A stretch of 64,000 nt of DNA from Marinoscillum sp049115815 (GCA_049115815.1 JAGDZO010000005.1:124001-188000), one strand, 5' to 3'; shown: positions 16,923-27,198, numbered from the stretch's first letter. Numbers and translations are program-made. Notes: generated by a model not told the origin, from the sequence alone.

Positions 16923-19103
16923 ATGCGTTTATTCTTCATATTCTTCCTTTCCATTGTTTCACTTGGCGCTAGCGCTCAAGCTGAATCGGACAGTTTATGG
17001 CAAATTTGGACTAATCCAGACATTGCTGATTCTGGAAGAATCGGTGCTCTTCAAGATTTTATCCAGCTAAATACCGAGCCCAGCAAGCCCTATGCTGAGC
17101 TAGCAGATGAGGCCTACGAATTGGCCGAGAAAAATGGTTCTGAAGACCTTATCATAAAGGCACTTATTGTTCAGGGGGATGTTCAACATAAACTTGAGAA
17201 TTATGATAGAGCCATTCAACTCTACAGCGAGAGCATTGAACTATCCAAAGAACTAGCATGGAGATTGGGTGTAGGACATGCGCTTTTAAGAACAGGAGAG
17301 ACACTATATCGACTAAGTGATAACGATCAGGCGATGAAAGCTTTCAGCAAGGGATATGCTCTCTTTGATCTGATGGAAGACCAGACAAATAAAGCCATAA
17401 TCTTACATGAGATAGGTAAAATCCACTTAGACCAAGGCAGGCGTCAACAAGCTATGGAGAGCTTTTTGGGAGCGCTAAATATCAATGAAACTTTAGGAAA
17501 TAAAAGTGATATCATAGATAACTATATTGGTCTAGGCGTGCTCTATGTCTATTTAGAAGACTATGAGCCAGCTCTTGAGTATTATAATCGCGGATATGAC
17601 TTGAGCGAGGAACTTGGTCAAGAAAATACAATGAGCACCATACTAAATAATATGGGAATCATCTATGACAATCGAGGAGATTTTGAACGAGCGTTGGAAT
17701 ACTACTCCAGGAGCCTCGCTCTTGCTGAGAAAATTGGAGACAAAACCAAAATTGCTATTCGCTATACCAACTTAGGTACATTGTATGAAACTTTTGGTGA
17801 TTATGAAAAGTCACAAGAATTTCAACTAAAGAGTTTGGACCTGAATGAAGAAATTGGAAGAAAGAAAGGAGCAACCATAAATCTTGTCAATCTTGGGAAT
17901 CTAAGCCGAGTAATTGCCGAACGAGCTGTGGCCAATAATAATAAAACCTTGGCTACTACAAAATATAAAGAAGCGATTGACTTTGGGAATCGAGCTCAAG
18001 AACTGTTGAAAGAAACGAACATCGCTCAGGAGGTATTGAGTAGCTATTTGTTACTTTATCGAGCCCATAAGGGATTGGGTAATACCGCATTGGCGCTCAA
18101 GAATCACGAACAATATGCCGCAAAAAAGGATAGCCTTTCTTCGGCAAAATACAATAACGATATCGTAAGATTAGACATCAAACATGCCTCGGAGAAACAA
18201 GCGGCCATTGATAGCATATTGGTAGCTGAAGAAACATTCAAACTTAATGTGAAGCTCAAGCAAGAACGCACAGAGAACCTCATTCTCTACTTGGGAGTGC
18301 TGTTTCTCTTAATTTTCGCGGCGGCTATGTATTACTTCTACCGAATTCTTCTAGCCAGAAAAAATACTATAGAAGTAACGCTAAATAAGCTCGAAAAAAC
18401 CCAGGATCAACTACTTCAGTCGAGGAAAATGGCTGCTCTGGGAGTATTAGCCACAGGGATTGCTCATCAGATCAATAATCCACTAAATTTCATCAATGGT
18501 TCTTCAGAGCTAATTTCTAGGAAAATTGAAGAGAACTATCCAAAAGACATAGAAGTCATGGATCCATTTTTTCATAGTATCAGAGAAGGAGTGGATAGGA
18601 TTTCAAAGATTATCAAAAGTCTCAATTCGTTTGGTAAAACTACTCAAGAGTTAAATGCTCTATGTGACACGCAAGACATCATTAAAGACTGCCTTGTCAT
18701 GCTCTATCAAGAATTGGACAAACGTATTGAGGTTAATGAATCTTATCAAGCCAGAGGCATTATTCGAGGAAATCCTAGCGGCTTGCATCAGGTATTTCTC
18801 AATGTACTAATGAACGCATGTCAGTCTATAAAGGAAAAAGGAACAATAAGCATCCTGATGGAGCAAAAGGAGGATACGCTAAGTATAGTCATCAAAGATG
18901 ATGGCGAAGGAATAGCAGAAGAAAACCTCACCAAAATCACCGATCCATTCTTTAGCACCAAGACCGACATCAATGGCATTGGACTTGGACTATTCATCGC
19001 CTACTCTACGATAGAGGAGCACAATGGCACGCTTAGTTTTGAATCTGAATTAGGTAAAGGCACCACTGCCATAATCTCCTTACCTGTAGAAAAAGGACTT
19101 TAA
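16923..19103 (+). CDS. Sensor histidine kinase with TPR array, paralogue with His-Gln in the H-box
   Basis: A 726-residue paralogue of the preceding kinase, with the same order: signal peptide (MRLFFIFFLSIVSLGASAQ), TPR repeats, membrane helix near 455-475, H-box and ATPase domain. The blocks around the membrane helix and kinase core are nearly identical. One striking change: the H-box reads ATGIAHQINNPL, so the residue after the phospho-acceptor His (515) is Gln instead of Glu. That acidic residue normally helps phosphate transfer, so its activity may be weaker or different. The ATP motifs (NVLMNACQSI, DDGEGIAEENL, GIGLGLFIAYS) are intact. No response regulator is adjacent. Confidence 0.92.
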   Translation: MRLFFIFFLSIVSLGASAQAESDSLWQIWTNPDIADSGRIGALQDFIQLNTEPSKPYAELADEAYELAEKNGSEDLIIKALIVQGDVQHKLENYDRAIQLYSESIELSKELAWRLGVGHALLRTGETLYRLSDNDQAMKAFSKGYALFDLMEDQTNKAIILHEIGKIHLDQGRRQQAMESFLGALNINETLGNKSDIIDNYIGLGVLYVYLEDYEPALEYYNRGYDLSEELGQENTMSTILNNMGIIYDNRGDFERALEYYSRSLALAEKIGDKTKIAIRYTNLGTLYETFGDYEKSQEFQLKSLDLNEEIGRKKGATINLVNLGNLSRVIAERAVANNNKTLATTKYKEAIDFGNRAQELLKETNIAQEVLSSYLLLYRAHKGLGNTALALKNHEQYAAKKDSLSSAKYNNDIVRLDIKHASEKQAAIDSILVAEETFKLNVKLKQERTENLILYLGVLFLLIFAAAMYYFYRILLARKNTIEVTLNKLEKTQDQLLQSRKMAALGVLATGIAHQINNPLNFINGSSELISRKIEENYPKDIEVMDPFFHSIREGVDRISKIIKSLNSFGKTTQELNALCDTQDIIKDCLVMLYQELDKRIEVNESYQARGIIRGNPSGLHQVFLNVLMNACQSIKEKGTISILMEQKEDTLSIVIKDDGEGIAEENLTKITDPFFSTKTDINGIGLGLFIAYSTIEEHNGTLSFESELGKGTTAIISLPVEKGL

Positions 19104-19289
19104 TAAAGGAAGAAACGAGTTGGAAAATGATCATGTCAAGTTATTATCCTATTTGAGGAGGGGTTTAGGTTAACTCCTCCCACAGTACACTCGTTTTCCT
19201 TCCACCGTCCACTCATCACAATCAATTTAATTCCTCGAATTTTCAAGTTATATTGATAGTCCATTTTTTTGACAACAAAACAATACCAC

Positions 19290-19661
19290 ATGAAATTAGG
19301 AGCATTTTCAGTTAGCCTTGCGGTCAAAGACTTACAGGTATCCAAAGATTTTTATGAGAAACTTGGCTTTAGCCAATATGCTGGTGACATGGAGCGCAAC
19401 TACCTCATAATGAAAAATGAAGATTCGATCATCGGACTCTTCCAAGGAATGTTTGAAGGCAATATCCTTACTTTCAATCCTGGTTGGGATCAGAGTGCCA
19501 ACCCAGTGGATCCTTTCGATGATGTCAGGAGCATTCAGGCCGATTTGAAACAACAAGGTGTAAAGCTAGAGCGAGAAACTGATGAAACAACCAACGGCCC
19601 TGCGAGTATAGTCACCACGGATCCTGATGGCAATGTCATCCTTATTGACCAACATAGATAG
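19290..19661 (+). CDS. VOC family protein (glyoxalase/bleomycin-resistance fold)
   Basis: A 123-residue cytosolic protein with the vicinal-oxygen-chelate fold. It shows AFSVSLAVKDLQVSKDFYEKLGF, DSIIGLFQGMFEGNILTFNPG and a closing ASIVTTDPDGNVILIDQH. The paired beta-alpha-beta units and the DPDGN near the C-terminus are typical. The substrate is unknown; members include glyoxalases, dioxygenases and drug-binding proteins. The ATG at 19290 is preferred over one at 19269 because the family usually starts directly before the first strand. Confidence 0.88.
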   Translation: MKLGAFSVSLAVKDLQVSKDFYEKLGFSQYAGDMERNYLIMKNEDSIIGLFQGMFEGNILTFNPGWDQSANPVDPFDDVRSIQADLKQQGVKLERETDETTNGPASIVTTDPDGNVILIDQHR

Positions 19662-19678
19662 TCAACTCACCTACGGAA

Positions 19679-20155
19679 ATGAAATTTGATGTAGCCGACT
19701 ATATCAATCGCAGTGTTTTGTGCTGGTTGGCTACTGCCGATAGAAGAGGTCAACCGAACGTTTCGCCAAAAGAAGTCTTTGCGCAATACGGAGAACAGTA
19801 TATAATAGTCGCGAATATCGCCTCTCCTGGCACGGTCAAGAACATTCGTGAAAACAGCTCGGTCTGCATTAGTTTTATTGATGTATTTCTTCAGAAGGGA
19901 GTCCAGATAAAAGGAGAAGCGCAAATCATCAACACCAAAATGGAGGGGTTTGATAGCATGAAAGAGGTTTTGCTAAAAATCACAAGAGGTAAATTTCCTT
20001 TCGAAACCATCACCAAAATCAAAATCAATCAGATCAAGCCTATCATTGCTCCGAGCTATTTACTTTATCCCGAGACTACCACAGAGGCTCAACAGGTAGC
20101 TAGTGCCAAATTGAATTATGATAGACACTCTTCAGGAACAGTGAGTAAGGGTTGA
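19679..20155 (+). CDS. Pyridoxamine 5'-phosphate oxidase family protein
   Basis: A 158-residue FMN-binding split-barrel protein. The opening YINRSVLCWLATADRRGQPNVSPKEVF is the family pattern of strands 1 and 2, followed by IIVANIASPGTVKNIRENSSVCISFIDVF and VQIKGEAQII. Such small proteins reduce or bind flavins, F420-like or haem ligands, and few are characterised. It follows the VOC gene by 17 bases, so the two are probably one transcript. It ends one base before the convergent kinase gene. Confidence 0.85.
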   Translation: MKFDVADYINRSVLCWLATADRRGQPNVSPKEVFAQYGEQYIIVANIASPGTVKNIRENSSVCISFIDVFLQKGVQIKGEAQIINTKMEGFDSMKEVLLKITRGKFPFETITKIKINQIKPIIAPSYLLYPETTTEAQQVASAKLNYDRHSSGTVSKG

Positions 20156-20156
20156 T

Positions 20157-21428
20157 TTAGTTAGACTCCTGAGTTGGATTTAACGAGAAGCAGATGAAAG
20201 TACCCTCATTTTTAGCACTTTCCAATTTCAACTCACTTCCAATCAGATTCAGAAAGTATTTAATTAGAGTTAGTCCCATTCCGGTACCACCCTCATCGCT
20301 AGTGCCTGGTGTGGATTGGCGCTTGTCTGATAGTAAGAAATCGATCTCTTCTGGTTCCATACCTCTACCCTGATCCTTCACACCTATCCAGGTTTTACCT
20401 TCTTTCATGCCTATTATTACTTGAATATGCTCACCATTCTGAGGTGTAAATTTGATCGCATTGCTCAGAAGGTTTCGTAATATCATCTTGATAATATTCC
20501 TATCACCATCTATCCAATATTCGTCCTCCTGTATGCTTTCAATGACTAACCCCTTATGCAATGCCATTGGCTCGTATAGCTTTACATTCTCGTCTATCAG
20601 ATCATTCAAAAGCAGTTTTCGAGACTTGGACTTGAACTGATCTCCTTCACTATTGATCCAATAGGTAGCATTGTCCAGCAAAAGCGTTGTATTCTTTAAG
20701 CTATCTGAAATCATCCCCATCAAAAAATCCTGCCTTTCCTGGTCATTCGAGTCGTTTCTTAACTCATCAAGCAAATGCTGCAAATTATTAAGCGGAGATC
20801 TTAGGTCATGGCTTAAAACGGAAATCAGTTTTCCTCTTGATTCATGTAGCCGCTTAATTCGACCATTCTGGACTACATAGTAACTTCTAAAACGCTCAGT
20901 CAACCACCCAATGGCTATCAAGCAAAGAAATAAATTGGGGAAATATAAATACTCACCTATGCCATCAAGACTGATGAGTCCAACATTCCAGAGGTAAATT
21001 TTGGAAGCAACATAGCAAATTCCGCTGATGGTGACTGACATGAAAATCCCCCATTTATCTTGTCTGAAAAAATAGATCCCCACAACCATACCTACGATGA
21101 TGTAATTGTCGGCACCCATGTTGCCAAACAAATAAATGTAGGTGAGCATCAATGCAGGAATCACCCAAACAACTATGCTCTTAGAAATAAAATTAAGATG
21201 ATAATAGTTTGCTGCGATAGGTACCAAACAGGTTAGCCCAGTTATAAGATTTAGAATTCGATAACTGATGTTTGCGCTCTCATAGGAAATAAGTGCGGTT
21301 AACAAACACACCACCGCTCCGAACATGCAGGATATATTGATCAGAATAATGTCTTTCCTGAGATCTTCGTTCTTTTCATTTTTGGTTCCAAACTGGATTA
21401 TTTGCCTGAACCAATTTTTAATAAACAT
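20157..21428 (-). CDS. Membrane sensor histidine kinase
   Basis: A 423-residue kinase. The N-terminal 185 residues form about six membrane helices, a sensor without a periplasmic domain. The HisKA domain follows (LISVLSHDLRSPLNNLQHLL, His-Asp pair intact), then the ATPase domain with NLLSNAIKFTP, KDQGRGMEPEEIDF and GTGMGLTLIKYFL. It lacks a receiver domain and has no regulator gene next door. The ligand or stress sensed is unknown. Confidence 0.93.
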   Translation of the reverse strand: MFIKNWFRQIIQFGTKNEKNEDLRKDIILINISCMFGAVVCLLTALISYESANISYRILNLITGLTCLVPIAANYYHLNFISKSIVVWVIPALMLTYIYLFGNMGADNYIIVGMVVGIYFFRQDKWGIFMSVTISGICYVASKIYLWNVGLISLDGIGEYLYFPNLFLCLIAIGWLTERFRSYYVVQNGRIKRLHESRGKLISVLSHDLRSPLNNLQHLLDELRNDSNDQERQDFLMGMISDSLKNTTLLLDNATYWINSEGDQFKSKSRKLLLNDLIDENVKLYEPMALHKGLVIESIQEDEYWIDGDRNIIKMILRNLLSNAIKFTPQNGEHIQVIIGMKEGKTWIGVKDQGRGMEPEEIDFLLSDKRQSTPGTSDEGGTGMGLTLIKYFLNLIGSELKLESAKNEGTFICFSLNPTQESN

Positions 21429-21670
21429 TTGTCATCCTTTAGCTAATTGATGCAATGAAAGTAGTGAATGTAAACATGCGAATCTCAGACACATCTGTGA
21501 ATAGCAGGTAACATTAGATGAACAACAATAAAAGCCGGTTATTTAAATATAATAGTCAAAATGACAAAAAGCAGTTACCGATCAAGTAATTCGTAAAATA
21601 ATTGCATCAACCTGCGTTAATCTTGATAGCCTTTTGTTCTTGTCAAGGGTCAAGTATTATATTGCCTAAA

Positions 21671-22471
21671 GTGAGAGCCCACCACCTTCATACGCTTGGA
21701 TTAGACCTAAATGCTACTGACGATCAGATCAAATCTGCATACCGGACTTTATCCAAAAAGTATCACCCAGATGTCAATCAAGCGGTTGGCGCCAATGAAC
21801 AGTTTCTGGCTATTAAGGAAGCCTACGAACACCTCTCTAGCGACACTACAAAAATTCCTTTATACGAAGAGTCAACCTTAAGTGAAGAGGAAATCCGCCA
21901 AAGATGGAGGGAAGATGCTCGCAAGAGAGCACATGCCAAATCTCAAGAAAACGACCGCAGACTGGCAGAACTTATCAGTAAAATTGTACGCTTATTTAGG
22001 CCATGGGCTGTTGGCATATTAATATTGAATCTACTACTAGCCGTTGACTATTTTATCCCTTTGACCAATCACAATGAGCGCATTCTTGAGGTCAATAAAG
22101 TCTATGAGCATAGCAGTTCGAGTAGATATGCCGGAAGAAATGGATACTACCGGTACGATGAGATCGTATTTGAGAATTTCCGAATGACTTTTGATAAAGG
22201 AGAAGTTATTTTGCTAGACCTTTCTCCTCACGCGATTGTTGCTGCTACCACCATATTTGGCACGCCCATGTATACCCAAGTCACTTCAGCGAGCAAGTCT
22301 TATCAATTAGCACCTATATTCAATATCTATTTCATCTTTGGGTATCTCATACCGGCAATGATGTTCATGGGATTCTTGTTTTTTATACTACGCCACCCCA
22401 TGCACCGGCTCAACTTAGCCATAGTCTTACTCGTATTTTCCCTGATCCAAATCACGGTTTTCTATTGGTAG
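21671..22471 (+). CDS. J-domain membrane protein
   Basis: A membrane-anchored DnaJ-type cochaperone of about 266 residues. The J domain is at the very N-terminus: HHLHTLGLDLNATDDQIKSA, KKYHPDVN with the invariant HPD that stimulates DnaK, and FLAIKEAYEHLSS. A charged helix, one membrane helix (WAVGILILNLLLAVDYFI), an extracytoplasmic segment and two final helices follow. It has no zinc-finger or substrate-binding DnaJ domain. The GTG at 21671 is preferred because it gives a normal J-domain start; a TTG at 21602 would add 23 unrelated residues. It probably recruits DnaK to the membrane. Confidence 0.82.
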   Translation: MRAHHLHTLGLDLNATDDQIKSAYRTLSKKYHPDVNQAVGANEQFLAIKEAYEHLSSDTTKIPLYEESTLSEEEIRQRWREDARKRAHAKSQENDRRLAELISKIVRLFRPWAVGILILNLLLAVDYFIPLTNHNERILEVNKVYEHSSSSRYAGRNGYYRYDEIVFENFRMTFDKGEVILLDLSPHAIVAATTIFGTPMYTQVTSASKSYQLAPIFNIYFIFGYLIPAMMFMGFLFFILRHPMHRLNLAIVLLVFSLIQITVFYW

Positions 22472-22538
22472 TTGTGCCAAAGCAGATTCCATCATCATCC
22501 AATACCGTAACTTAGATAGGTATATAACCCAAAAGCCC

Positions 22539-23840
22539 ATGTCCAAGATCAAAACTCAAGAATTGAAACGCACCATTGGAACAGGGGCTCTTGGACTCAG
22601 TGTTGTCAATATGACCATCGGAGCGGGGATTTTTGTCGTCCCGGGAGTAGTAGCTGCTGGTTTAGGGCCTGCTAGCTTTGTAGCATACTTGATGTGTGCA
22701 GGGTTGATGATTTTGGTCATGCTTTGTTTTGCAGAAGTGGGCTCCAAGATCACGACAAGCGGAGGTTCTTATGCCTATGTAGAAAACGCTTTTGGTCCAT
22801 ATGCCGGATTCCTGATCAATACGCTATTTTGGTTCGGATATGCGATTGTCGCAGATGCAGCTATAGCTAATGCTATGGCAGATATGATAGGTACAATGTT
22901 CCCTTTGATCAATGAAAAACTGATGCGTATCGTCTTTTTTGTAGTGCTCTTCGGTTTCTTTGGTTACATCAACTCCCGCGGCACCAAAAGCGGCACCAGA
23001 CTCATGGTCATCAACACCTTAGTCAAGCTAGTCCCACTCCTAGTATTGGTCGATTATGGGATTTTCAATATAGAAACTGGAAACCTGACCATTGATGCAT
23101 GGCCACCAATAGAGAAGTATGGGGAAATGGCCCTTATTCTGTTTTTCGCTTTCGGTGGCGCAGAATCTGCCTTGGGCAACAGTGGCGACATCATCAATCC
23201 TCAAAAAACCATCCCTCGGGGAATTTTTCTAGGGTTAATCAGCGTATTAGTGATTTACCTACTCATCCAGACTGTTGCACAAGGAGTGCTCGGAGCGTTG
23301 TTGCCGTCTCATGCTGACGCACCACTCGCCCAAGTGGCCCAGGTGTTGATGGGAAATTTTGGTTATCAATTAGTATTGATCGGAGCAATTATCTCCATTT
23401 ATGGCACCTTGAGTGGAGATGTATTGGCTACTTCTAGGTTGATTTTTGCCGGAGCTAAGGATAAGATCTATCCTCCCATATTTGGTAAACTTCATCCAAA
23501 ATATCAAACACCTACTTTCGCCATTGGGCTCTTCGTAGGCTTACTTGTTGTTTTGGCAAGTTCGGGTGAATTCAAACAGCTGGCACTTATAGCTAGTTCC
23601 GCTACTCTGATTATCTATCTGGCGGTGGCCTTGGCCACTATCAAAATCCGCTTACGTGACAAGGATGCATATCCCAACTCATTCAAGCTGCCTCTTGGCT
23701 ACACCATTCCCATAGTGGCTTGTACTGTGGTCCTTTGGTTTTTATCTCATATTACCATAGATGAAGTGTTGGCCTTATGTGGATTTTTCCTATTAAGCTC
23801 ACTTTTCTTCTGGTTTTACTCTAGAAAAAAGATTCATTAA
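22539..23840 (+). CDS. APC superfamily amino-acid permease
   Basis: A 433-residue transporter with about twelve membrane helices. Typical APC features: GALGLSVVNMTIGAGIFVVP with the unwound GAG segment in helix 1, and FFAFGGAESALGNSGDI in helix 6. The substrate is probably an amino acid or related amine coupled to proton or exchange. The stop codon overlaps that of the convergent Rieske gene by four bases. Confidence 0.93.
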   Translation: MSKIKTQELKRTIGTGALGLSVVNMTIGAGIFVVPGVVAAGLGPASFVAYLMCAGLMILVMLCFAEVGSKITTSGGSYAYVENAFGPYAGFLINTLFWFGYAIVADAAIANAMADMIGTMFPLINEKLMRIVFFVVLFGFFGYINSRGTKSGTRLMVINTLVKLVPLLVLVDYGIFNIETGNLTIDAWPPIEKYGEMALILFFAFGGAESALGNSGDIINPQKTIPRGIFLGLISVLVIYLLIQTVAQGVLGALLPSHADAPLAQVAQVLMGNFGYQLVLIGAIISIYGTLSGDVLATSRLIFAGAKDKIYPPIFGKLHPKYQTPTFAIGLFVGLLVVLASSGEFKQLALIASSATLIIYLAVALATIKIRLRDKDAYPNSFKLPLGYTIPIVACTVVLWFLSHITIDEVLALCGFFLLSSLFFWFYSRKKIH

Positions 23841-24916
23841 TGATTCATAAACTCAGCTAGCAGCCTATGAAAATGGTGGACTCCCTTCTCCCTTGTAGGT
23901 GAAAATCTACCTGTGGTGTAAGAAGAGGACTGCATTCCCTGATGGACGCCCTCCACCACATACTCATCTTCACGCTCTACCTTGTCCAGCAGCGCTCCAG
24001 CGCCTTGTTCGAGCTTAGATTCATCGTATACATAAGTCAAGAAGCTTACTTTGGTTTTATCCTTCGTTACAGGTGTTACTATGTTCACGGATAACCCCCA
24101 AGGATAAAAATTGAACATCATGTTTGGAAACAACCAGAAATAATAGGCCGCAATATTCTTCCCAAAATCGATGTGCTCTTGAGGCAAATCAAAAACTTCC
24201 TCACCCCCATCGGCATAACCAACTTGCAGACTACCATACCTAAACAACTCGGTACTGTAGGCCGAATAATCCAATACTGCATTCAAGTCTTTATGCACAA
24301 AAGGTATATGAAATCCTTCGAGATAATTATCACAATACAGAGCCCAGTGAGCATTGACCAGGTAATTTTTGCTGAGCTCGGAGCGAAATTGAAATTCCTG
24401 AATGGGTAAAAAACCGATGCGATCTAACATGGGAAGAATGAAATCGGCAAATTGAAATTGAGGACTGATGGCCGTGAACAAAAACTGCTCCCAAGTGCCT
24501 AATTGATAGGACGTCAGATGATCACATTCGCGAGGAAAATCCTGGGCTTGCTCAAACTCGGGCATGGATTGAAACTGCCCCTTCAGATCAAATTGTCTTC
24601 CATGATATGCACACACAATGGACTTGGCTTTTCTAGGTTCCTGCGCCAATAGGTTAGCTCTATGCGTGCACACATTAGCAAGACACTGTAGCTCACCGTC
24701 AGATGAACTAGTAACCAGTAAAGGTTGCTTCAGAAATCCTTCTAGAATGGATAAAGGACTCATTGTCTTCTCTTGAAAATTAGGTCTCTCGCCTACCCAA
24801 TGCCAAGTTTTGGCAAACACCTTTTCTCTTAAGAGCTCAAACACCTGATCACTCTGGTAAAAACTGGAAGGAAGTGTTTCGGCTTTTGTTATATCTGCGT
24901 GTATTTGGTATTTCAT
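23837..24916 (-). CDS. Rieske-type ring-hydroxylating oxygenase / choline monooxygenase-like
   Basis: A 359-residue cytosolic oxygenase alpha-subunit. The Rieske [2Fe-2S] ligands are C83-x-H85 (VCTHRANLL) and C102-x2-H105 (CAYHGRQF). The catalytic domain carries the non-haem iron site DNYLEGFHIPFVH. Related proteins demethylate or hydroxylate quaternary amines and aromatic acids, using a separate reductase not seen nearby. The neighbouring amino-acid permease, convergent and overlapping by four bases, is compatible with an amine substrate, but this is only inference. Confidence 0.88.
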   Translation of the reverse strand: MKYQIHADITKAETLPSSFYQSDQVFELLREKVFAKTWHWVGERPNFQEKTMSPLSILEGFLKQPLLVTSSSDGELQCLANVCTHRANLLAQEPRKAKSIVCAYHGRQFDLKGQFQSMPEFEQAQDFPRECDHLTSYQLGTWEQFLFTAISPQFQFADFILPMLDRIGFLPIQEFQFRSELSKNYLVNAHWALYCDNYLEGFHIPFVHKDLNAVLDYSAYSTELFRYGSLQVGYADGGEEVFDLPQEHIDFGKNIAAYYFWLFPNMMFNFYPWGLSVNIVTPVTKDKTKVSFLTYVYDESKLEQGAGALLDKVEREDEYVVEGVHQGMQSSSYTTGRFSPTREKGVHHFHRLLAEFMNH

Positions 24917-25161
24917 ATCAGATATTAAGATAGCCCTTTAATCTAAATTGATTGCCATGAAAGAGCGCAGCGACTACTTTAGGAAAAGGATTTAGACCTC
25001 TTCAAATATTTTGGTAGGGTAACACTATGCTCTTCTGTCTAGAAGCAATTCTTTCAGGTATTTAGACGTTCAACTAACAGCGCATTTAAGATTTACATAG
25101 CAATACAACACTAATTTGATAAAGGAAACCAGAGCGAATTAACCCGTGAAAATGAAGAAAC

Positions 25162-27198
25162 TCAAAGTCTAACAATTATCTCAGTACCTTGACCGTAATC
25201 TGAAATCAATTCAATACTTCCGTTATTTTTGATTAATAACCCATAAGCAATGGATAGTCCTAATCCATTAGCCGAAACATCAGTACTGTAAAATGGATTG
25301 AATACTTTCTGTTGGTCATCGGACCTAATACCTATACCATTATCTTTAATACTTATTACACATTGACCTTCTCTTCGTTCAGTGACCACATCAATACTTC
25401 CATTGGCAACACCTTTCTCCACTATCGCATTAACTGCGTTTTGTAAAATGTGATAGAATACAATTTTAATATCACTATAGCTTCCCTCGATAAGCAATTC
25501 TTCCTGGTAATGCTTTTCTACAGATACGTTTCTAGGTACTGAAAGCTCCACTAACGACTCATCTAGTAACGCATTAATATCATATTTAGCTGAACCACTT
25601 GAAGGTTTAACGTTGAGCAGGTTGAGGTTTTTCATGATGGCGGTGATTTTATCCGAGCCCTCCAGAATATTTTGGTGGAGCACCGAAATCTCGTCCAAAT
25701 CTTCCGTCATTCTTATTCGATCTTGACCATTAATTACTGAAGATTTTCGCACAAAGTCTTTTAACTGACCAATTAGGACATCATAATCCAACAGTAATCT
25801 TGCACTTCCTGATATATAATTCAATGGATTGTTGATCCCATGAGAGAGCCCGCTGATAAGACTACCCAGCAAGACTGATCTTTCTGTCTGAATCAATTGT
25901 GACTGAGTATTAACAAGACGCTGATTAGTGTCTGCCAAATCTTTCTTCTGGCTCAAGAGGGCTTCATTCGCCCTATTTTTTTTACTGACCGCCGCATATA
26001 AGAAAAATGAGAACCCGCTTATCGTTAAAATAAGTGCAACTCCCAATACAAGGGCTAAATTCCGAACGAACAGCTGATTCTGAAGCAATTCATTATTCTC
26101 TTGCAGAATTTTCACTATCTCCTTCTGCTTTTCCCGACCGATTTCTAACTCATTGATCTTATGATTCAAGTTCAGTGACTTGATATATTGAAGACTTTCG
26201 GTTGAATAAATGCTGTCATTGTATATTTTAAATAATTGTTGAGCTTCTAAGGCATTTTGATAGTTATTAGCCAATTGGTAAATCTCCGAAAGCTTCAAAT
26301 ACCCCTTGCTTAATAAATCATTGAATTTGTGTCTGAGCGCAAGTTCGATACCGAGATTCACTCGATTTAAGGCCTTTTCAATTTCACCCAATGCGATATA
26401 AACTTCAGTTATACCATAATGCGTGTAAATACTATTGACTGATGTCTTATTACTAGCCGGGATCTTGTCTGATTTATCATAGTACTGCAATGCCTTGGTG
26501 TAGTCATTTTTTAAGTAAAATAACCTTCCTAGATTGTTGTATATATAGGCCGAAACCTTATTTCCCTCTTCATAATCTTCCTTCAATAAGTCTAAGGCTC
26601 TATTTTCAAAATATATTCCACTGTCGTATTTTCCTAATTCTCCTAGTACTCTTCCATATACAACATACCCATTAATTAGCTCCGGAGTATTGTTTAAAGT
26701 CTCGGCAATATTGATTGAATTTTTGGCGAACCGTTCTGACTCTTCATAATTCTCCATATTAGCAAACGTGTTGGCCATCACTCGGTAGTTAACCATCAAG
26801 TTTGATGAATCACCCGCTGCTATATTTCTATTGATGAGGTCGTATAAATAGCTGACGGTACTTCGGTAATTTCCCAGCCTTCGATGAGTTCTTACCAGAT
26901 AATAAATAGTAAAAACCTCAGCTTCAGGATTGTCTAATTCTGCAGCTAGAAGGAGTGCCTCATTGCAATATGCCAGAGTAGACAGGAGATCATTTTCGTA
27001 GTTATTTTCAATTAGAATGGTGAGATAAGATAACCTAGTCGAATCATCTTGGTTATTGATATCGTTTCTCAAGAAATCGATAGAATCCTGAGAGATGATA
27101 TTCCGCTCGCTATCAATGAAATGCAAATTATCGTATTGTCCATAAGAGCAATACACCATAGCTAGCAGACACCAACAAATCAATCCAATTTTGCTCAT
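25162..27198 (-). CDS. Sensor histidine kinase with TPR array, H-box His-Gly
   Basis: A kinase of about 678 residues. Signal peptide (MSKIGLICWCLLAMVYCSYG), TPR repeats (about 60-340; ALQYYDKSDK, YIYNNLGRLFYLKNDYTKAL), a membrane helix (LALVLGVALILTISGFSFFL), coiled coil, then the H-box LLGSLISGLSHGINNPLNYI. The residue after the phospho-acceptor His is Gly in place of the acidic residue. The ATPase motifs are ILQNAVNAIVEKG, KDNGIGIRSDDQ and ANGLGLSIAYGLL. An upstream in-frame ATG at 27216 would add six residues. No response regulator is adjacent. It is more distant from the tandem pair at 14-19 kb than those are from each other. Confidence 0.9.
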   Translation of the reverse strand: MSKIGLICWCLLAMVYCSYGQYDNLHFIDSERNIISQDSIDFLRNDINNQDDSTRLSYLTILIENNYENDLLSTLAYCNEALLLAAELDNPEAEVFTIYYLVRTHRRLGNYRSTVSYLYDLINRNIAAGDSSNLMVNYRVMANTFANMENYEESERFAKNSINIAETLNNTPELINGYVVYGRVLGELGKYDSGIYFENRALDLLKEDYEEGNKVSAYIYNNLGRLFYLKNDYTKALQYYDKSDKIPASNKTSVNSIYTHYGITEVYIALGEIEKALNRVNLGIELALRHKFNDLLSKGYLKLSEIYQLANNYQNALEAQQLFKIYNDSIYSTESLQYIKSLNLNHKINELEIGREKQKEIVKILQENNELLQNQLFVRNLALVLGVALILTISGFSFFLYAAVSKKNRANEALLSQKKDLADTNQRLVNTQSQLIQTERSVLLGSLISGLSHGINNPLNYISGSARLLLDYDVLIGQLKDFVRKSSVINGQDRIRMTEDLDEISVLHQNILEGSDKITAIMKNLNLLNVKPSSGSAKYDINALLDESLVELSVPRNVSVEKHYQEELLIEGSYSDIKIVFYHILQNAVNAIVEKGVANGSIDVVTERREGQCVISIKDNGIGIRSDDQQKVFNPFYSTDVSANGLGLSIAYGLLIKNNGSIELISDYGQGTEIIVRL

